From: JADZEM01 sp046328125
GTDB lineage: Bacteria; Chloroflexota; UBA6077; JACCZL01
Direction: 5' to 3'
NCBI GenBank assembly: GCA_046328125.1
Contig: JAXLXF010000004.1
Coordinates: 1 to 64,000, forward strand
DNA length: 64,000 nt
Shown: positions 36,604 through 45,386 of the stretch, piece after piece
How positions within the stretch are numbered: position 1 is the stretch's first letter
Layout: each line of letters starts with the position of its first letter
Notes under the pieces: generated by a model
Told to the model about the DNA's origin: nothing
The model's input: the letters and a program-made list of their open reading frames with translations, nothing else
The model's database searches: none
Program-made: the position numbers and the translations under genes

Positions 36604-37593
36604 ATGTACGAGCTGGATCTCTCGGGGCAGGGGCTCAGCAGCCTGCCGGTCTCGCTGGCGGACTTCCCCGATCTTCAGATTCTGCGCCTGGACGACAACG
36701 CACTGTCCATGGTGCCGGCGGAGATTGGCTTGCTGCGTGGGCTGGTCGAGGTGCACCTGCGGCGGAACTTGCTGCCGGAGCTGCCGGACGAGCTCTGGCA
36801 GTTGCCGAACGTCGAGACGCTGTCGGTGGGCGAGAACCCGGGCCTGACGATCCCTGACGAGATCGCGAAGCTGACGACGCTGCGGCGGCTGTACATCCAC
36901 GAGAACGAGCTCTCGACGGTGCCCGATGCGATCGGGCAGCTGGCGCGACTGGAGGTGCTCGACCTCGGGCACAACCGGCTGGCGAGCGTGCCGGAGTCGT
37001 TGGGGGAGCTCGGGCGCCTGGAGGTGCTCTACCTGAGCGACAACCGCCTCAGCAGCCTGCCCGACGCGCTCCAGCGCCTTTCCAGGTTGACCTACCTGGG
37101 CCTGACCGACAACCGTTTCGAGACGCTGCCGGAGTGGCTCGGCTGCTTGACCGGGTTGGTGGAGCTCCGGCTGTACAACAACGCGCTGACCACGCTGCCG
37201 GAGAGCATCGGCGCGCTCGGGAGCCTCCGCGAGCTGCACCTGATGCGGAACCTCCTCACGCACCTGCCTGACTCTATTGGCCGGCTCGCCAGCCTCCGCG
37301 AGCTCGACCTGACGAACAACCAGATCGAGGCGCTGCCCGAGTCAATCGGCGAGCTGCCGCGGCTGACGCGGTTGAGCCTGCGGAACAATCGCCTGCGCTC
37401 GGTGCCGGAGAGCGTCGGTGGGCTGGTGAGCCTGACCCACCTGGACCTGCGTGCCAACCAGCTGCGGTCGCTCCCGGACAGTCTGGCCGCCCTCCCGCTG
37501 CTGGAGAAACTGGATTTGCGCTGGAACCAGATTGCCGAGCTGCCGACCTGGGTTGAGGGGCTTCGCGCACGTGGATGTATCGTTCTGGCGTAG
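36604..37593 (+). CDS. Leucine-rich-repeat protein
   Basis: The 329-residue protein consists of about 14 leucine-rich repeats of 23 residues (pattern LP-SIG-L-L--L-L--N-L), without signal peptide, membrane segment or extra domain. Such LRR solenoids bind proteins. Its position as the last gene of the sulfur-carrier operon, 7 bases after a JAMM gene, hints at a cytoplasmic scaffold for these proteins, but no partner is shown. The repeat type is close to the plant/bacterial 'PIRL-like' class. Confidence 0.85.
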   Translation: MYELDLSGQGLSSLPVSLADFPDLQILRLDDNALSMVPAEIGLLRGLVEVHLRRNLLPELPDELWQLPNVETLSVGENPGLTIPDEIAKLTTLRRLYIHENELSTVPDAIGQLARLEVLDLGHNRLASVPESLGELGRLEVLYLSDNRLSSLPDALQRLSRLTYLGLTDNRFETLPEWLGCLTGLVELRLYNNALTTLPESIGALGSLRELHLMRNLLTHLPDSIGRLASLRELDLTNNQIEALPESIGELPRLTRLSLRNNRLRSVPESVGGLVSLTHLDLRANQLRSLPDSLAALPLLEKLDLRWNQIAELPTWVEGLRARGCIVLA

Positions 37594-37841
37594 TCCAGGC
37601 AGCCGATCGTGATGTGTAGTACACGAACGGATGTCGTGTTACAATTCTCGTGGAGGCGACAGATGAGCAGTGTGCGGTTGTCTCGGGAGATCGACGGTTG
37701 ATGGGTTTCAACCCACGGCCCGGCGCGGTTCAGAAATCTGGCCGGCTCCACGGTGCGCGGCGTCACATTGACGCAGACTTCAGCAGAACAGGAGGTGAGG
37801 GGATTGCTCCCCTCGCCCCCGGGAACGTGTGGTTCGACGGG
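37594..37841. other. Intergenic region with promoter-like motif, gene-start remnant and repeat hairpin
   Basis: TGTTACAAT (37637-37645) is an extended -10. It is followed by GGAGG and a 12-codon frame from ATG at 37663 (MSSVRLSREIDG, stop 37699-37701), which looks like the first residues of a ribbon-helix-helix antitoxin. The frame ends where a hairpin of the four-hairpin repeat begins (37702-37715). This may be a gene truncated by repeat insertion. No other gene is seen. Confidence 0.35.
37797..37814. terminator. Short hairpin at the ilvD 3' end
   Basis: GAGGGGA (37797-37803) pairs with TCCCCTC (37808-37814) around TTGC, 28 bases beyond the ilvD stop. It is a weak candidate terminator. Confidence 0.35.
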
Positions 37842-39551
37842 TCAGTCGGTGACGGCGCCGTGGCTGGCGTCCGAGACCACCTTGGCGTACTTCGCCAGCG
37901 CGCCGCTGGTGTACCGCGGAGCCGGCGGCGTCCAGGCGGCGAGTCGGGCCGCGATCTCGTCGTCCGAGAGCTCCACCCGCAGCTCCCGATTCGGGATGTC
38001 CACCGTGATCGTGTCGCCGGTGCGGAGCGCGGCGATCGGGCCGCCCTCGACAGCCTCCGGGACCACGTGCCCGATGCAGAACCCACGGCTGGCCCCGCTG
38101 AAGCGGCCGTCCGTGATGAGCACCACGTCCTCGGAGTGGCCCTGGCCGGCCAGCGCGCTGGTGACGCCGAGCATCTCGCGCATGCCGGGGCCGCCCTTCG
38201 GCCCCTCGTAGCGGATCACGATGACGTCGCCAGCCTGGATCTCGCCAGCCATGACGGCCTTCATCCCCTGCTCTTCCTGGTCGAACACCTTGCAGGGGCC
38301 GGTGAAGGTGGAGCTCTTGACGCCGGCCACCTTGACCACCGCGCCCTGTGGCGCCAGGTTGCCGTAGAGGATCGCCAGACCGCCCTGGGCGTAGCGCGGA
38401 TTGTCGATCTCGCGGACCACGTCCTGGCCCTCGGACTCGTAGAACTTGTCCAGGTGGTCGGCCCAGATGCCGCCGGCCACGCTCCGCTGGTTGGTGTCGA
38501 ACATGCCGCCTTCGGCCAGCCGCTTGATGACGATCGGCAGGCCGCCAGCCTCGCCCAGGTCCGGCATCGAGTAGCGGCCACCCGGCAGCATGTCGCCGAT
38601 GACCGGGGTCTTGCGGCTGAGCGTGTCGAAGTCGTCGATGCTCAGCTCGACCTTGGCGTCGTGGGCGATGGCCAGGAAGTGGAGCACGGCGTTCGTCGAG
38701 CCGCCGGTCGCGAGCACCACGGAGATGGCGTTCAGCATCGCCTCGCGGGTCAGGATGTCTCGCGGGCGGATGTCCTCGGCGATCAGCTCGACGACGCGCT
38801 TGCCGGCTTCGTACGCCTCCTGCATCTTGCGGCCGTCCACGGCGGGGAGGGTCGAGCAGCCGGGCAGCATCAGGCCCATCGCCTCGATGGAGGACGACAT
38901 CGTGTTGGCGGTGAAGAGGCCGCCGCAGGCGCCGGCACCGGGGCTCGCGACGTTCTCGATGTCACGGACCTCCTCGAAGCTCATGTCGCCCTTTGAGTAG
39001 GCGCCGACGGCCTCGAAGACGGCCTGGATGGTGACCTTCTTGCCCTTGTAGGTGCCGGGCAGGATGCTGCCGCCGTAGATGAAGACCGAGGGAAGGTTGA
39101 GGCGAGCAATCGCCATCAGGCAGCCGGGCAGCGTCTTGTCGCAGCCGGCCAGCGTGACCAGACCGTCCAGGCGATGCCCGAACGTCGCCAGCTCGATGGA
39201 GTCGGCGATCAGGTCGCGGCTCATCAGCGACGCCTTCATGCCCTCGGTGCCCATCGCGATGCCGTCCGTGACGGAGATCGTGGTGAACTCGATGGGGACG
39301 CCGCCGGCCTCGCGGATGCCCTGCTTGACGTGGTCGGCGACCTGCTTGAGGTTCGCCTGGCACGGCGAGAACTCGTTCCAGGTGCTGGCGATGCCGATCA
39401 GCGGCTTAGTGTCCAGATCCTCGTTGGTAATGCCGACCGCGTGAAGATAGGAGCGAGCGGGAGCGCGCTCGGCGCCCTCGGTCAGCTCGCGGCTGACGAT
39501 TTTGAGATCAACACGTTTCTTGCCGGCGCCGTTGTTACCCGACTGGGTCAC
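37842..39551 (-). CDS. ilvD: Dihydroxy-acid dehydratase
   Basis: IlvD dehydrates dihydroxy acids to 2-keto acids in valine, leucine and isoleucine synthesis. The 569-residue protein has the three Fe-S cysteine regions EFSPCQANL, LAGCDKTLPGC and GAGACGGLFTANTM, then VLATGGSTNAVLHFLAIA, YEGPKGGPGMREML and DGRFSGASRGFCIGHVVPEA. Length and motifs are complete. The GTG at 39551 is used (GGGG upstream); GTG 39557 and ATG 39620 are in-frame alternatives. The gene stands alone, without other ilv genes. Confidence 0.94.
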   Translation of the reverse strand: MTQSGNNGAGKKRVDLKIVSRELTEGAERAPARSYLHAVGITNEDLDTKPLIGIASTWNEFSPCQANLKQVADHVKQGIREAGGVPIEFTTISVTDGIAMGTEGMKASLMSRDLIADSIELATFGHRLDGLVTLAGCDKTLPGCLMAIARLNLPSVFIYGGSILPGTYKGKKVTIQAVFEAVGAYSKGDMSFEEVRDIENVASPGAGACGGLFTANTMSSSIEAMGLMLPGCSTLPAVDGRKMQEAYEAGKRVVELIAEDIRPRDILTREAMLNAISVVLATGGSTNAVLHFLAIAHDAKVELSIDDFDTLSRKTPVIGDMLPGGRYSMPDLGEAGGLPIVIKRLAEGGMFDTNQRSVAGGIWADHLDKFYESEGQDVVREIDNPRYAQGGLAILYGNLAPQGAVVKVAGVKSSTFTGPCKVFDQEEQGMKAVMAGEIQAGDVIVIRYEGPKGGPGMREMLGVTSALAGQGHSEDVVLITDGRFSGASRGFCIGHVVPEAVEGGPIAALRTGDTITVDIPNRELRVELSDDEIAARLAAWTPPAPRYTSGALAKYAKVVSDASHGAVTD

Positions 39552-39869
39552 GTCCACGATCCCCTTTCCGGTGAGAAGCCCTGCGCGACGCCGGTCGAAG
39601 CGCCGTGCGCTCAAAAGCATATCCGACGCGGGTGATGGGTGTTAGGTCATCGGTGTTGGGGTGTTGGGGTGTATACTCGTCGAAGCTTTGCCGAATGAGC
39701 AGGAGCGACGGAAGGAGGGCACGGCCATGACGGTGAACTGCATCGCGCCATCGACTGGGACGTGCCCGGGAGCGCTTCGCTAGCCGTCCGCGCCGCTCCA
39801 CTGGAGCCTGCGGCGCCGCCGGAGTAGCCGCCGGCACGTCCCCCGTGTTTACCATCGGGAGACGTTCCG
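39552..39869. other. Intergenic region with a possible 18-codon leader ORF
   Basis: TATACT (39672-39677) is a reasonable -10 on the forward strand. It is followed by GGAAGGAGGG and a short frame from ATG 39727 to TAG 39783 (MTVNCIAPSTGTCPGALR). A GC-rich inverted stretch comes next. It could be a leader peptide for the rsgA operon; this is speculative. A CGGTGTTGGGGTGTTGGGGTG tract precedes the -10. Confidence 0.25.
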
Positions 39870-40082
39870 TTGCCTTCGTTCGAGCTACCCCCGCACGTCG
39901 ATCTGACCCCGAAGACCCTCCGGGCCATCGCGGCCCGCCACGGTCTGGACATCTCGGCCGGCGTCGAGCGCCTGCCCCTCCCGATGCTGCCGGAGATCAT
40001 GCGGTTCTTCGCGGACCCGCCAGACGAACGTTGGCGAGCCGTTGGGCCGGCCCCGCGCATGGGGGGTGCCGACCATGCTTGA
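39870..40082 (+). CDS. Small hypothetical protein, possibly a phosphotransferase N-terminal relic
   Basis: The 70-residue frame starts at TTG with GGGAG eight bases upstream and overlaps the rsgA start by 8 bases, which supports translation. The sequence LPPHVDLTPKTLRAIAARHGL followed by VERLP resembles the first residues of aminoglycoside-phosphotransferase-like kinases, but the rest does not continue that fold. I do not recognise a function. It may be a relic that now serves to couple translation into rsgA. Confidence 0.4.
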   Translation: MPSFELPPHVDLTPKTLRAIAARHGLDISAGVERLPLPMLPEIMRFFADPPDERWRAVGPAPRMGGADHA

Positions 40083-41274
40083 GCCGACGACGACGCGGCG
40101 TGGCAAGCGTGCCCGTGAGGAGCGCCGTCGCGCCGAGAAGGCCGCCGCCCGACGGCTGGAGAATTCCCTTGCCGCCGAGATGAACGGGGGCATAGCCGAC
40201 GAGATCCTTGACATGATCCATGAGAACCCCTCACCCCCCGACCCCCTCTCCCGTGCGCGGGAGAGGGGGAGTCAGCTGATCACAGCGGCAATGACTCTCT
40301 CGCCATCGGACGGCGAGGGCGAGGGGAGCGTAGGTGAAGAGGGCGAGGATGAGCGACCTGAGCAGGCAGCACCAATGGTCGAGGTCGGGCTGGTGGCCGG
40401 CATTCAGCGGGGTGGAGCGATCTCTGTCCTGGTCGAATCCGAGGTGCGGGCCGCCCGACCCGGCCGCGAGATCGCCTACCGACGGCACGCGCTGGCGGTC
40501 GGCGACCGCGTGCAGCTGATGGTCGGGCGGCATGGTGAGACCGTGGTCGTCGGCGTCGAGCCGCGCCGCTCGCGGCTGGCCAGGGTGCGCGAGGATCGCT
40601 CCCGACGCTCGGCGCAGGCACACGAGGAGGCAGTGCTGGCCGCCAACGTGGACGTCGCGGTGATCGTCGCGGCGGTCGCGGAGCCGCCGTTTCACCCGAA
40701 GCTGGTGGACCGTTTCCTGGTGATCTGCCAGTATGGCGGCATTCGCCCGATTCTCTGCTTGAACAAGTGCGATCTATCCGCCGACCCGCCTGACGTGTCC
40801 ATGTACCGTCAACTCGGCGTGCCGGTCGTCTATGCGTCGGCGGCAACCGGGGCCGGTCTCGACGAGCTCAGAAGGACGCTCGACGGCACCGTGGCGGTGT
40901 TCACGGGGCACAGCGGCGTGGGGAAGTCGTCGCTGGTCAACGCGCTGCTGGGGGAGAAGCGGCAAGTCGTGGGGGCGGTGCGCTGGGCGGACGGGCGGGG
41001 CCGCCACACGACGACTTCGTCCAGCCTGATCCGCCTGGACGAAGGCTCATATCTGGTGGACACGCCGGGCGTGCGCTCGCTCGGGATCTGGGAGATCGAC
41101 CGGCGGACGCTCGGCGCGTACTTCCCGGACTTCGATCCGTTCAGCGCATGGTGCAGATTCTCGACCTGCACCCATGTCCACGAGCCGCACTGCGCGGTCA
41201 AGGCAGCGGTCGTATCAGGAGAGCTGTCGCACCAACGGTACGAGAGCTACCTGCGCCTGATGACCGAGGGGTAG
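40075..41274 (+). CDS. rsgA: Ribosome small-subunit biogenesis GTPase RsgA
   Basis: RsgA is a circularly permuted GTPase that checks 30S maturation. The 399-residue protein has an OB-like domain (about 100-180), G4 NKCDL before G1 GHSGVGKSSLVNAL (near residue 278), G3 DTPG, and the zinc motif CRFSTCTHVHEPHC. It is about 80-100 residues longer than usual: residues about 51-95 are translated family B repeat (NPSPPDPLSRARERG...TLSPSDGEGEGS), preceded by a basic, coiled-coil-like head (KRAREERRRAEKAAARR). The true start may lie within or after the head. It overlaps the small ORF upstream. Confidence 0.9.
   Translation: MLEPTTTRRGKRAREERRRAEKAAARRLENSLAAEMNGGIADEILDMIHENPSPPDPLSRARERGSQLITAAMTLSPSDGEGEGSVGEEGEDERPEQAAPMVEVGLVAGIQRGGAISVLVESEVRAARPGREIAYRRHALAVGDRVQLMVGRHGETVVVGVEPRRSRLARVREDRSRRSAQAHEEAVLAANVDVAVIVAAVAEPPFHPKLVDRFLVICQYGGIRPILCLNKCDLSADPPDVSMYRQLGVPVVYASAATGAGLDELRRTLDGTVAVFTGHSGVGKSSLVNALLGEKRQVVGAVRWADGRGRHTTTSSSLIRLDEGSYLVDTPGVRSLGIWEIDRRTLGAYFPDFDPFSAWCRFSTCTHVHEPHCAVKAAVVSGELSHQRYESYLRLMTEG
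40225..40362. repeat. Family B palindromic element in frame in rsgA
   Basis: A pyrimidine-rich tract leads into a perfect 10-bp hairpin (40244-40253 with 40258-40267), followed about 40 bases on by a second, partly matching arm (CTCTCGCCATCGGACGGCGA). The reading frame is kept, encoding a Pro/Ser/Glu-rich insert before the OB domain. Confidence 0.8.
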
Positions 41275-41281
41275 CAGCCGT

Positions 41282-41342
41282 GGGCGCGATGAATCGCGCC
41301 CCTACCAGGACGGACCTAGTACGGGCGCAATTCATTGCGCCC
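41282..41342. repeat. Paired GTAG palindrome (family A), copy 4, intergenic
   Basis: Palindromes at 41282-41301 and 41323-41342 flank a 21-base spacer. It lies between the convergent rsgA and penicillin-binding protein genes and could act as a two-way terminator. Confidence 0.9.
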
Positions 41343-41393
41343 CGCGTCCTTGTGCCCCGCGTCCTTGCGCGCTGGGGGTGGTACGCCCGGGGC

Positions 41394-41990
41394 TTAGCGG
41401 CGGCGCGGCGTCGGGGTGGGGGCTTGCGGCTTCGGGGCGGGGTCGGCTGCTGCGGCTTGGCAGCCCGGCGTTGGCTGGGGCTGCTGCGGTTTCGCGGCGG
41501 GCGGCGGCTGGACCGGTTGGAGCGGCTGGGCCGGCGCCTGGTCGCTGGCGGCTGGAGACGGTTGGGAGCAGGCTGGGCGGCTGCGGTGTCGCCTGGGGCG
41601 GCGGGCCGGGTGTGCGGGCGGGCTGGAGTGGGAAGAGGATTGACGGCACCTGCTGCGGGGGTCGGGGCCGCTGGCGCCTCCTGCTCGGGCTGAGCCTCGG
41701 GCTCGGGCGTGGTCGTGGTGGAGACGGTCACGGTCGGCTGGGCCGCCGGCGCCACCACCGTCGCCGAGACGGACGGGACAACGGTCGGCGTGCCACGTCC
41801 CTGCGCCCTGGACGATCCGAGCGCCCTGCGGCACGGCTTCGGCAGGGAAGATATCCGGCGTGCAGTTCGGACCGCCGCTGCAGAGGTACGCGTCGATCAG
41901 GCCGGCCGGACGGTTGAACTCGTCCGGCGGCAGCTGGAGGTAGTCCAGCGCGGTGTCCATCGACTCGCGCCAGATCTTGCCCGCGCTCAT
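41394..41990 (-). other. Out-of-frame C-terminal tail of the penicillin-binding protein
   Basis: The natural C-terminus continues here in other frames. A +1 step near 41994 gives SMSAGKIWRESMDTALDYL, and dropping one C in AGCCTCG restores a smooth join. A further step near 41795 gives a Thr/Pro-rich tail with TVTVSTTTTPEPEAQPEQ, and a reverse step near 41575 ends QAPTPTPRRR at 41394. These changes indicate assembly errors or decay confined to the non-catalytic tail. Confidence 0.6.
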
Positions 41991-43959
41991 CGAGGCTGAG
42001 CACTTCCTTCATCGGGCGGTTGTCGGTGTTGCCGACCCAGACGCCGATGGTCAGGTTCGGGGTGTAGCCCATCGTCCAGGTATCGCGGTAGCTGTCGGTG
42101 GTGCCGGTCTTGACGGCGGCCGGGCGCGGCAGCTTGATCATGCTGTTCGGGCCGTAGGTGATGAGCCGGTTGTTGTTGTCTGAGAGCACACTCGTGATCA
42201 TGTAGGCGTAGCGCGGATCGACCACCTGCTCGCCCTGCGGGACTTTGTACTCCTCGACGGTGTTGCCGTCGGCGTCCACGATCTTGGTGATGGCGACCTG
42301 GGGGATGCGCAGGCCGTTGTTGGCCAACACCGTGTAGACGGCGGTCATGTCGACAGGGCGGACCTCGGCGCCGCCGAGCGCCATCGCCAGCCCGAGCCGC
42401 CGATTGTCCGGCCAGGTGGTGATCCCCATCTTGCGCGCCATGTCGGCCACGGAGTCGATGCCGGTGAACTGAAGCGTCTTGACGGCCGGGATGTTCAGCG
42501 AGTTGCCGAGCGCGATCTTGACCGGCACGTTGCCGTAAAAATGATGGTCGAAGTTCTCGGGCTCCCAGAGCCGGCCCAGCTCGTCCTTGATCGAGATCTT
42601 CTCGTCCTTGATCATCGTGGACGGCACCCAGCCCTTGGTAAAGGCGGTGAGATAGACGACCGGCTTGATCGTCGAGCCTGGCTGCCGCTCCGAGAGCGCG
42701 ACGTTCACCTGCCCCTCGATGTCCGTGTTCCAGTAGTCCATGCTGCCGACCATCGCGAGCAGCTCGCCGGTCTTCGGGTTCATCACCACGATGGAGGTGT
42801 TCTCGGCGTCGCGCTGGGCCAGGTTGGCGGCGTTCGCCTTCGCCACGTCTTCCATCTTCAGCTGGAGCTCGTAGTCGAGCGAGGTGTAGATCTTGAAGCC
42901 GCCCTGGTACAGCTTGCCGGTGCCGTACTTCTCTTCGATCAGCGAGCGGATGTACACCGCCCAGTGCGGCGCCAGGAACGGCCGCTTCTGCGGGGTGTAG
43001 CGCAGCTCGGACTGCTGGGCGTCTCGGGCCTCGGCCTCGGTGATGAAGCCGTTGCGGACCATCTGGTCGAGCACGTACGCCTGCCGCGCCTTCGCCGCGA
43101 CCGGGTTCTGGAGCGGGTTGTAGACGGCCGGCGACTGCGGCAAGCCAGCCAGCATCGAGGCTTCGGCGAGGGTCAGCTCGCGGGCGTGCTTGCCGAAGTA
43201 AGACTGCGACGCCGCCTCGATGCCGTACGCCTGGTTCCCGTAGAAGATCTCGTTCAGGTACAGCGACAGGATCTGGCTCTTCGAGATCTTCTGGGTGATC
43301 TGGTACGCCAGCAGCGCCTCGCGGATCTTGCGGCTGGGCGTCTGCTGGTACCGCTCGTCCTCGGGGATCAGGACGTTCTTGACCAGCTGCTGCGTGATCG
43401 TGCTGGCGCCCGAGACGACCTCGCCCTCGGTCAGGTTCTGGTACACCGCGCGGGCGATGCCTCGCGGCTCGATGCCGGGGTTGGAGTAGAAGTTGGCGTC
43501 TTCGGCGGCCAGGGTGGCGTCGATCAGGTACTGGGAGATCTCGGTCAGCGGCACGACGGTGCGGCGGCCGGCGTCCGGGTCGAAGAACTCCCAGAGCAGA
43601 CGCCCCTTGCGATCGTACAGCTGAGCCGTCTTGAACGTCTCGCGGCTGGCGATCTGGTTGATCGAGGGCAGGTCGCGGTTGAGGGCCGCGTACGCCGACG
43701 AGGCGAAGTGCATCGCGCCCAGGAACGCCATCAGCCCGAGGCCGAGCAGCCCGAGGCCAAGCACGGTCACCGAGACGACGGCCGCCCGTGCGCCGTTTCT
43801 GGGCTGCTGGCGCTGGCGCCTGGACCGCGACCGTGCCCGCTGCTGGAGCGCCTTGAGCTCGTCGCGCCAGGACTCAGAGGACGGACCACCTCGGTCCGCT
43901 CGTCGCCAGCCATTGCTGGAATGCCCGTTCCGGCCGTTACTGCCTGATCCGTACGCCAT
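41728..43959 (-). CDS. Class A penicillin-binding protein (PBP1A type), frameshifted at the 3' end
   Basis: This is a bifunctional peptidoglycan polymerase and cross-linking enzyme. A cytoplasmic Arg-rich head and one membrane segment (about 60-85) are followed by the GT51 glycosyltransferase (AAEDANFYSNPGIEPRG, SGASTITQQLVKN) and the transpeptidase (SxxK in PGSTIKPVVY, SLN, KTGTTDSYRD). Both catalytic domains are intact, but after VWVGNTDNRPMKEVLS the frame is lost and runs into an unrelated Arg-rich tail ending at 41728. The ATG at 43959 is preferred over 43980. The enzyme probably still works if the shift is real, because the lost part is mainly a Pro/Thr-rich tail. Confidence 0.88.
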   Translation of the reverse strand: MAYGSGSNGRNGHSSNGWRRADRGGPSSESWRDELKALQQRARSRSRRQRQQPRNGARAAVVSVTVLGLGLLGLGLMAFLGAMHFASSAYAALNRDLPSINQIASRETFKTAQLYDRKGRLLWEFFDPDAGRRTVVPLTEISQYLIDATLAAEDANFYSNPGIEPRGIARAVYQNLTEGEVVSGASTITQQLVKNVLIPEDERYQQTPSRKIREALLAYQITQKISKSQILSLYLNEIFYGNQAYGIEAASQSYFGKHARELTLAEASMLAGLPQSPAVYNPLQNPVAAKARQAYVLDQMVRNGFITEAEARDAQQSELRYTPQKRPFLAPHWAVYIRSLIEEKYGTGKLYQGGFKIYTSLDYELQLKMEDVAKANAANLAQRDAENTSIVVMNPKTGELLAMVGSMDYWNTDIEGQVNVALSERQPGSTIKPVVYLTAFTKGWVPSTMIKDEKISIKDELGRLWEPENFDHHFYGNVPVKIALGNSLNIPAVKTLQFTGIDSVADMARKMGITTWPDNRRLGLAMALGGAEVRPVDMTAVYTVLANNGLRIPQVAITKIVDADGNTVEEYKVPQGEQVVDPRYAYMITSVLSDNNNRLITYGPNSMIKLPRPAAVKTGTTDSYRDTWTMGYTPNLTIGVWVGNTDNRPMKEVLSLDERGQDLARVDGHRAGLPPAAAGRVQPSGRPDRRVPLQRRSELHAGYLPCRSRAAGRSDRPGRRDVARRPLSRPSRRRWWRRRPSRP

Positions 43960-44016
43960 GCCGCCCGTATTGTGCCACACCGTTTCGTCCAGTCACGTTA
44001 CGTCGCCGTTCCAAAC

Positions 44017-44250
<234 letters not shown>

Positions 44251-44255
44251 GCCCG

Positions 44256-45386
44256 TCAGTCGCCGAGGACGCCAGGGAATGCCAACTCGCTCCAGGCGGC
44301 CGGGGGCTGCTTCAGGCGGTCGGTGCGGCGCCAGATCTCGGCGATACGGGTGATGCCGGAGAGTCGTGGGCCGAGCTGCCAGCCGGACCGCCCGAGGATC
44401 GCGCCGATCCGCTCCGGCAGCGCCCGTAGATCGTCCGTCTCCGTGAGCAGGCGGGCCGTCGCGACTGGGTCGGCAACTGCGAGGCGCGCGGCCTTGTCGA
44501 GCGAGGCGGTGAACGCGTCGAGGATCGGGCCGGCTCGCTCGCGCAGGGAGGGCAGGCCGTACACGACCGCCGTGCTCGGCGGGCTCCCGAACAGGTCGCG
44601 CCCGTCGACCAGGCGCTCGGGGCCGGGGTCGTCGAGCTCGAGGTCGAGGATCGGGGTCAGGGCGACGTGCGCCGCGAGATCCTTGCCCAGCGTGAGCGCC
44701 GGCAGGGCATCGACCGGCGTCCTGGGGACGGCGTTGGCAAGCAGCGCCTTCGGGTCGCCGATCTCGCGTAGGGCCGCCAGTTGCAGCACCGCTGCCTCGA
44801 AGCTGGCGTCGTCCGGAACGGCGATCCTGTCGGCGGGGCGTAGCGACCGTAGCGACCGCAGCCCGGCCCGCCCAACGACCGCGCACGGCACCGCCGAGAT
44901 GCCGCTCAGCAGGCGTACCGGCAGTCCGCCCTCGCGGGCCAGCAGGAAGGAGGTCGGCGGACCGACGCCGAGATCGAGCCCGCCATCACGGAGCGCCCGG
45001 TTGATGGCCTCGACGTCCGGGATGACCTTCCACTCGACCGCGAGCCCTGGCAGCGCGTCTTCCAGGAGGCGACTCTCGCGCATCTGGAGGAGCGGAGCGT
45101 AGGCGGCGGTCCCGAACACGTTGATCCTGACGACCAGCCGTCGCGAGGGGTCGCGGCGGATCAGGCGAGCGGGCTGGCAGGCCGCGAGCCCGAGCGCGGA
45201 GGCGGCGCCAGCGAGGAGCAGCGGGACGGCCCGGCGTCGGGAGATAGCCCCACCCCCGGCGGGCGCAATAAATTGCGCCCCTACAGGACGGTCAGCTGTA
45301 GGGGCGCAATTCATTGCGCCCGTTTGCTCCCCCTCTCCATCGCAATGGGGAGGGGGCTGGGGGGTGGGGCTTCCCGCGTCAGCCAC
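44256..45386 (-). CDS. ABC transporter substrate-binding lipoprotein (NMT1/SsuA-like)
   Basis: The 376-residue protein carries a lipoprotein signal (RRRAVPLLLAGAASALGLAAC) beginning near residue 50, then an NMT1/SsuA-type periplasmic-binding fold (RINVFGTAAYAPLLQMRES..., GLDLGVGPPTSFLLAREGGLPVRLLSG, VGRAGLRSL). Ligands in this class include sulfonates, nitrate and thiamin precursors; this one is unknown. The GTG at 45386 overlaps the preceding stop by 8 bases. The 45 residues between start and signal peptide are translated repeats (SPTPQPPPHCDGEGE, then GAMNCAPT...AQFIAP). A later start nearer the signal peptide is possible. No permease or ATPase genes are adjacent. Confidence 0.82.
   Translation of the reverse strand: MADAGSPTPQPPPHCDGEGEQTGAMNCAPTADRPVGAQFIAPAGGGAISRRRAVPLLLAGAASALGLAACQPARLIRRDPSRRLVVRINVFGTAAYAPLLQMRESRLLEDALPGLAVEWKVIPDVEAINRALRDGGLDLGVGPPTSFLLAREGGLPVRLLSGISAVPCAVVGRAGLRSLRSLRPADRIAVPDDASFEAAVLQLAALREIGDPKALLANAVPRTPVDALPALTLGKDLAAHVALTPILDLELDDPGPERLVDGRDLFGSPPSTAVVYGLPSLRERAGPILDAFTASLDKAARLAVADPVATARLLTETDDLRALPERIGAILGRSGWQLGPRLSGITRIAEIWRRTDRLKQPPAAWSELAFPGVLGD
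45261..45376. repeat. Composite of family A pair and family B element at the lipoprotein gene start
   Basis: Family A palindromes at 45261-45280 and 45302-45321 (21-base spacer) are followed by family B (45323-45376; CCCCCTCTCCAT facing ATGGGGAGGGGG). Order and orientation are as in priA. The tract is in frame within the first 50 codons of the lipoprotein gene. Confidence 0.9.
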
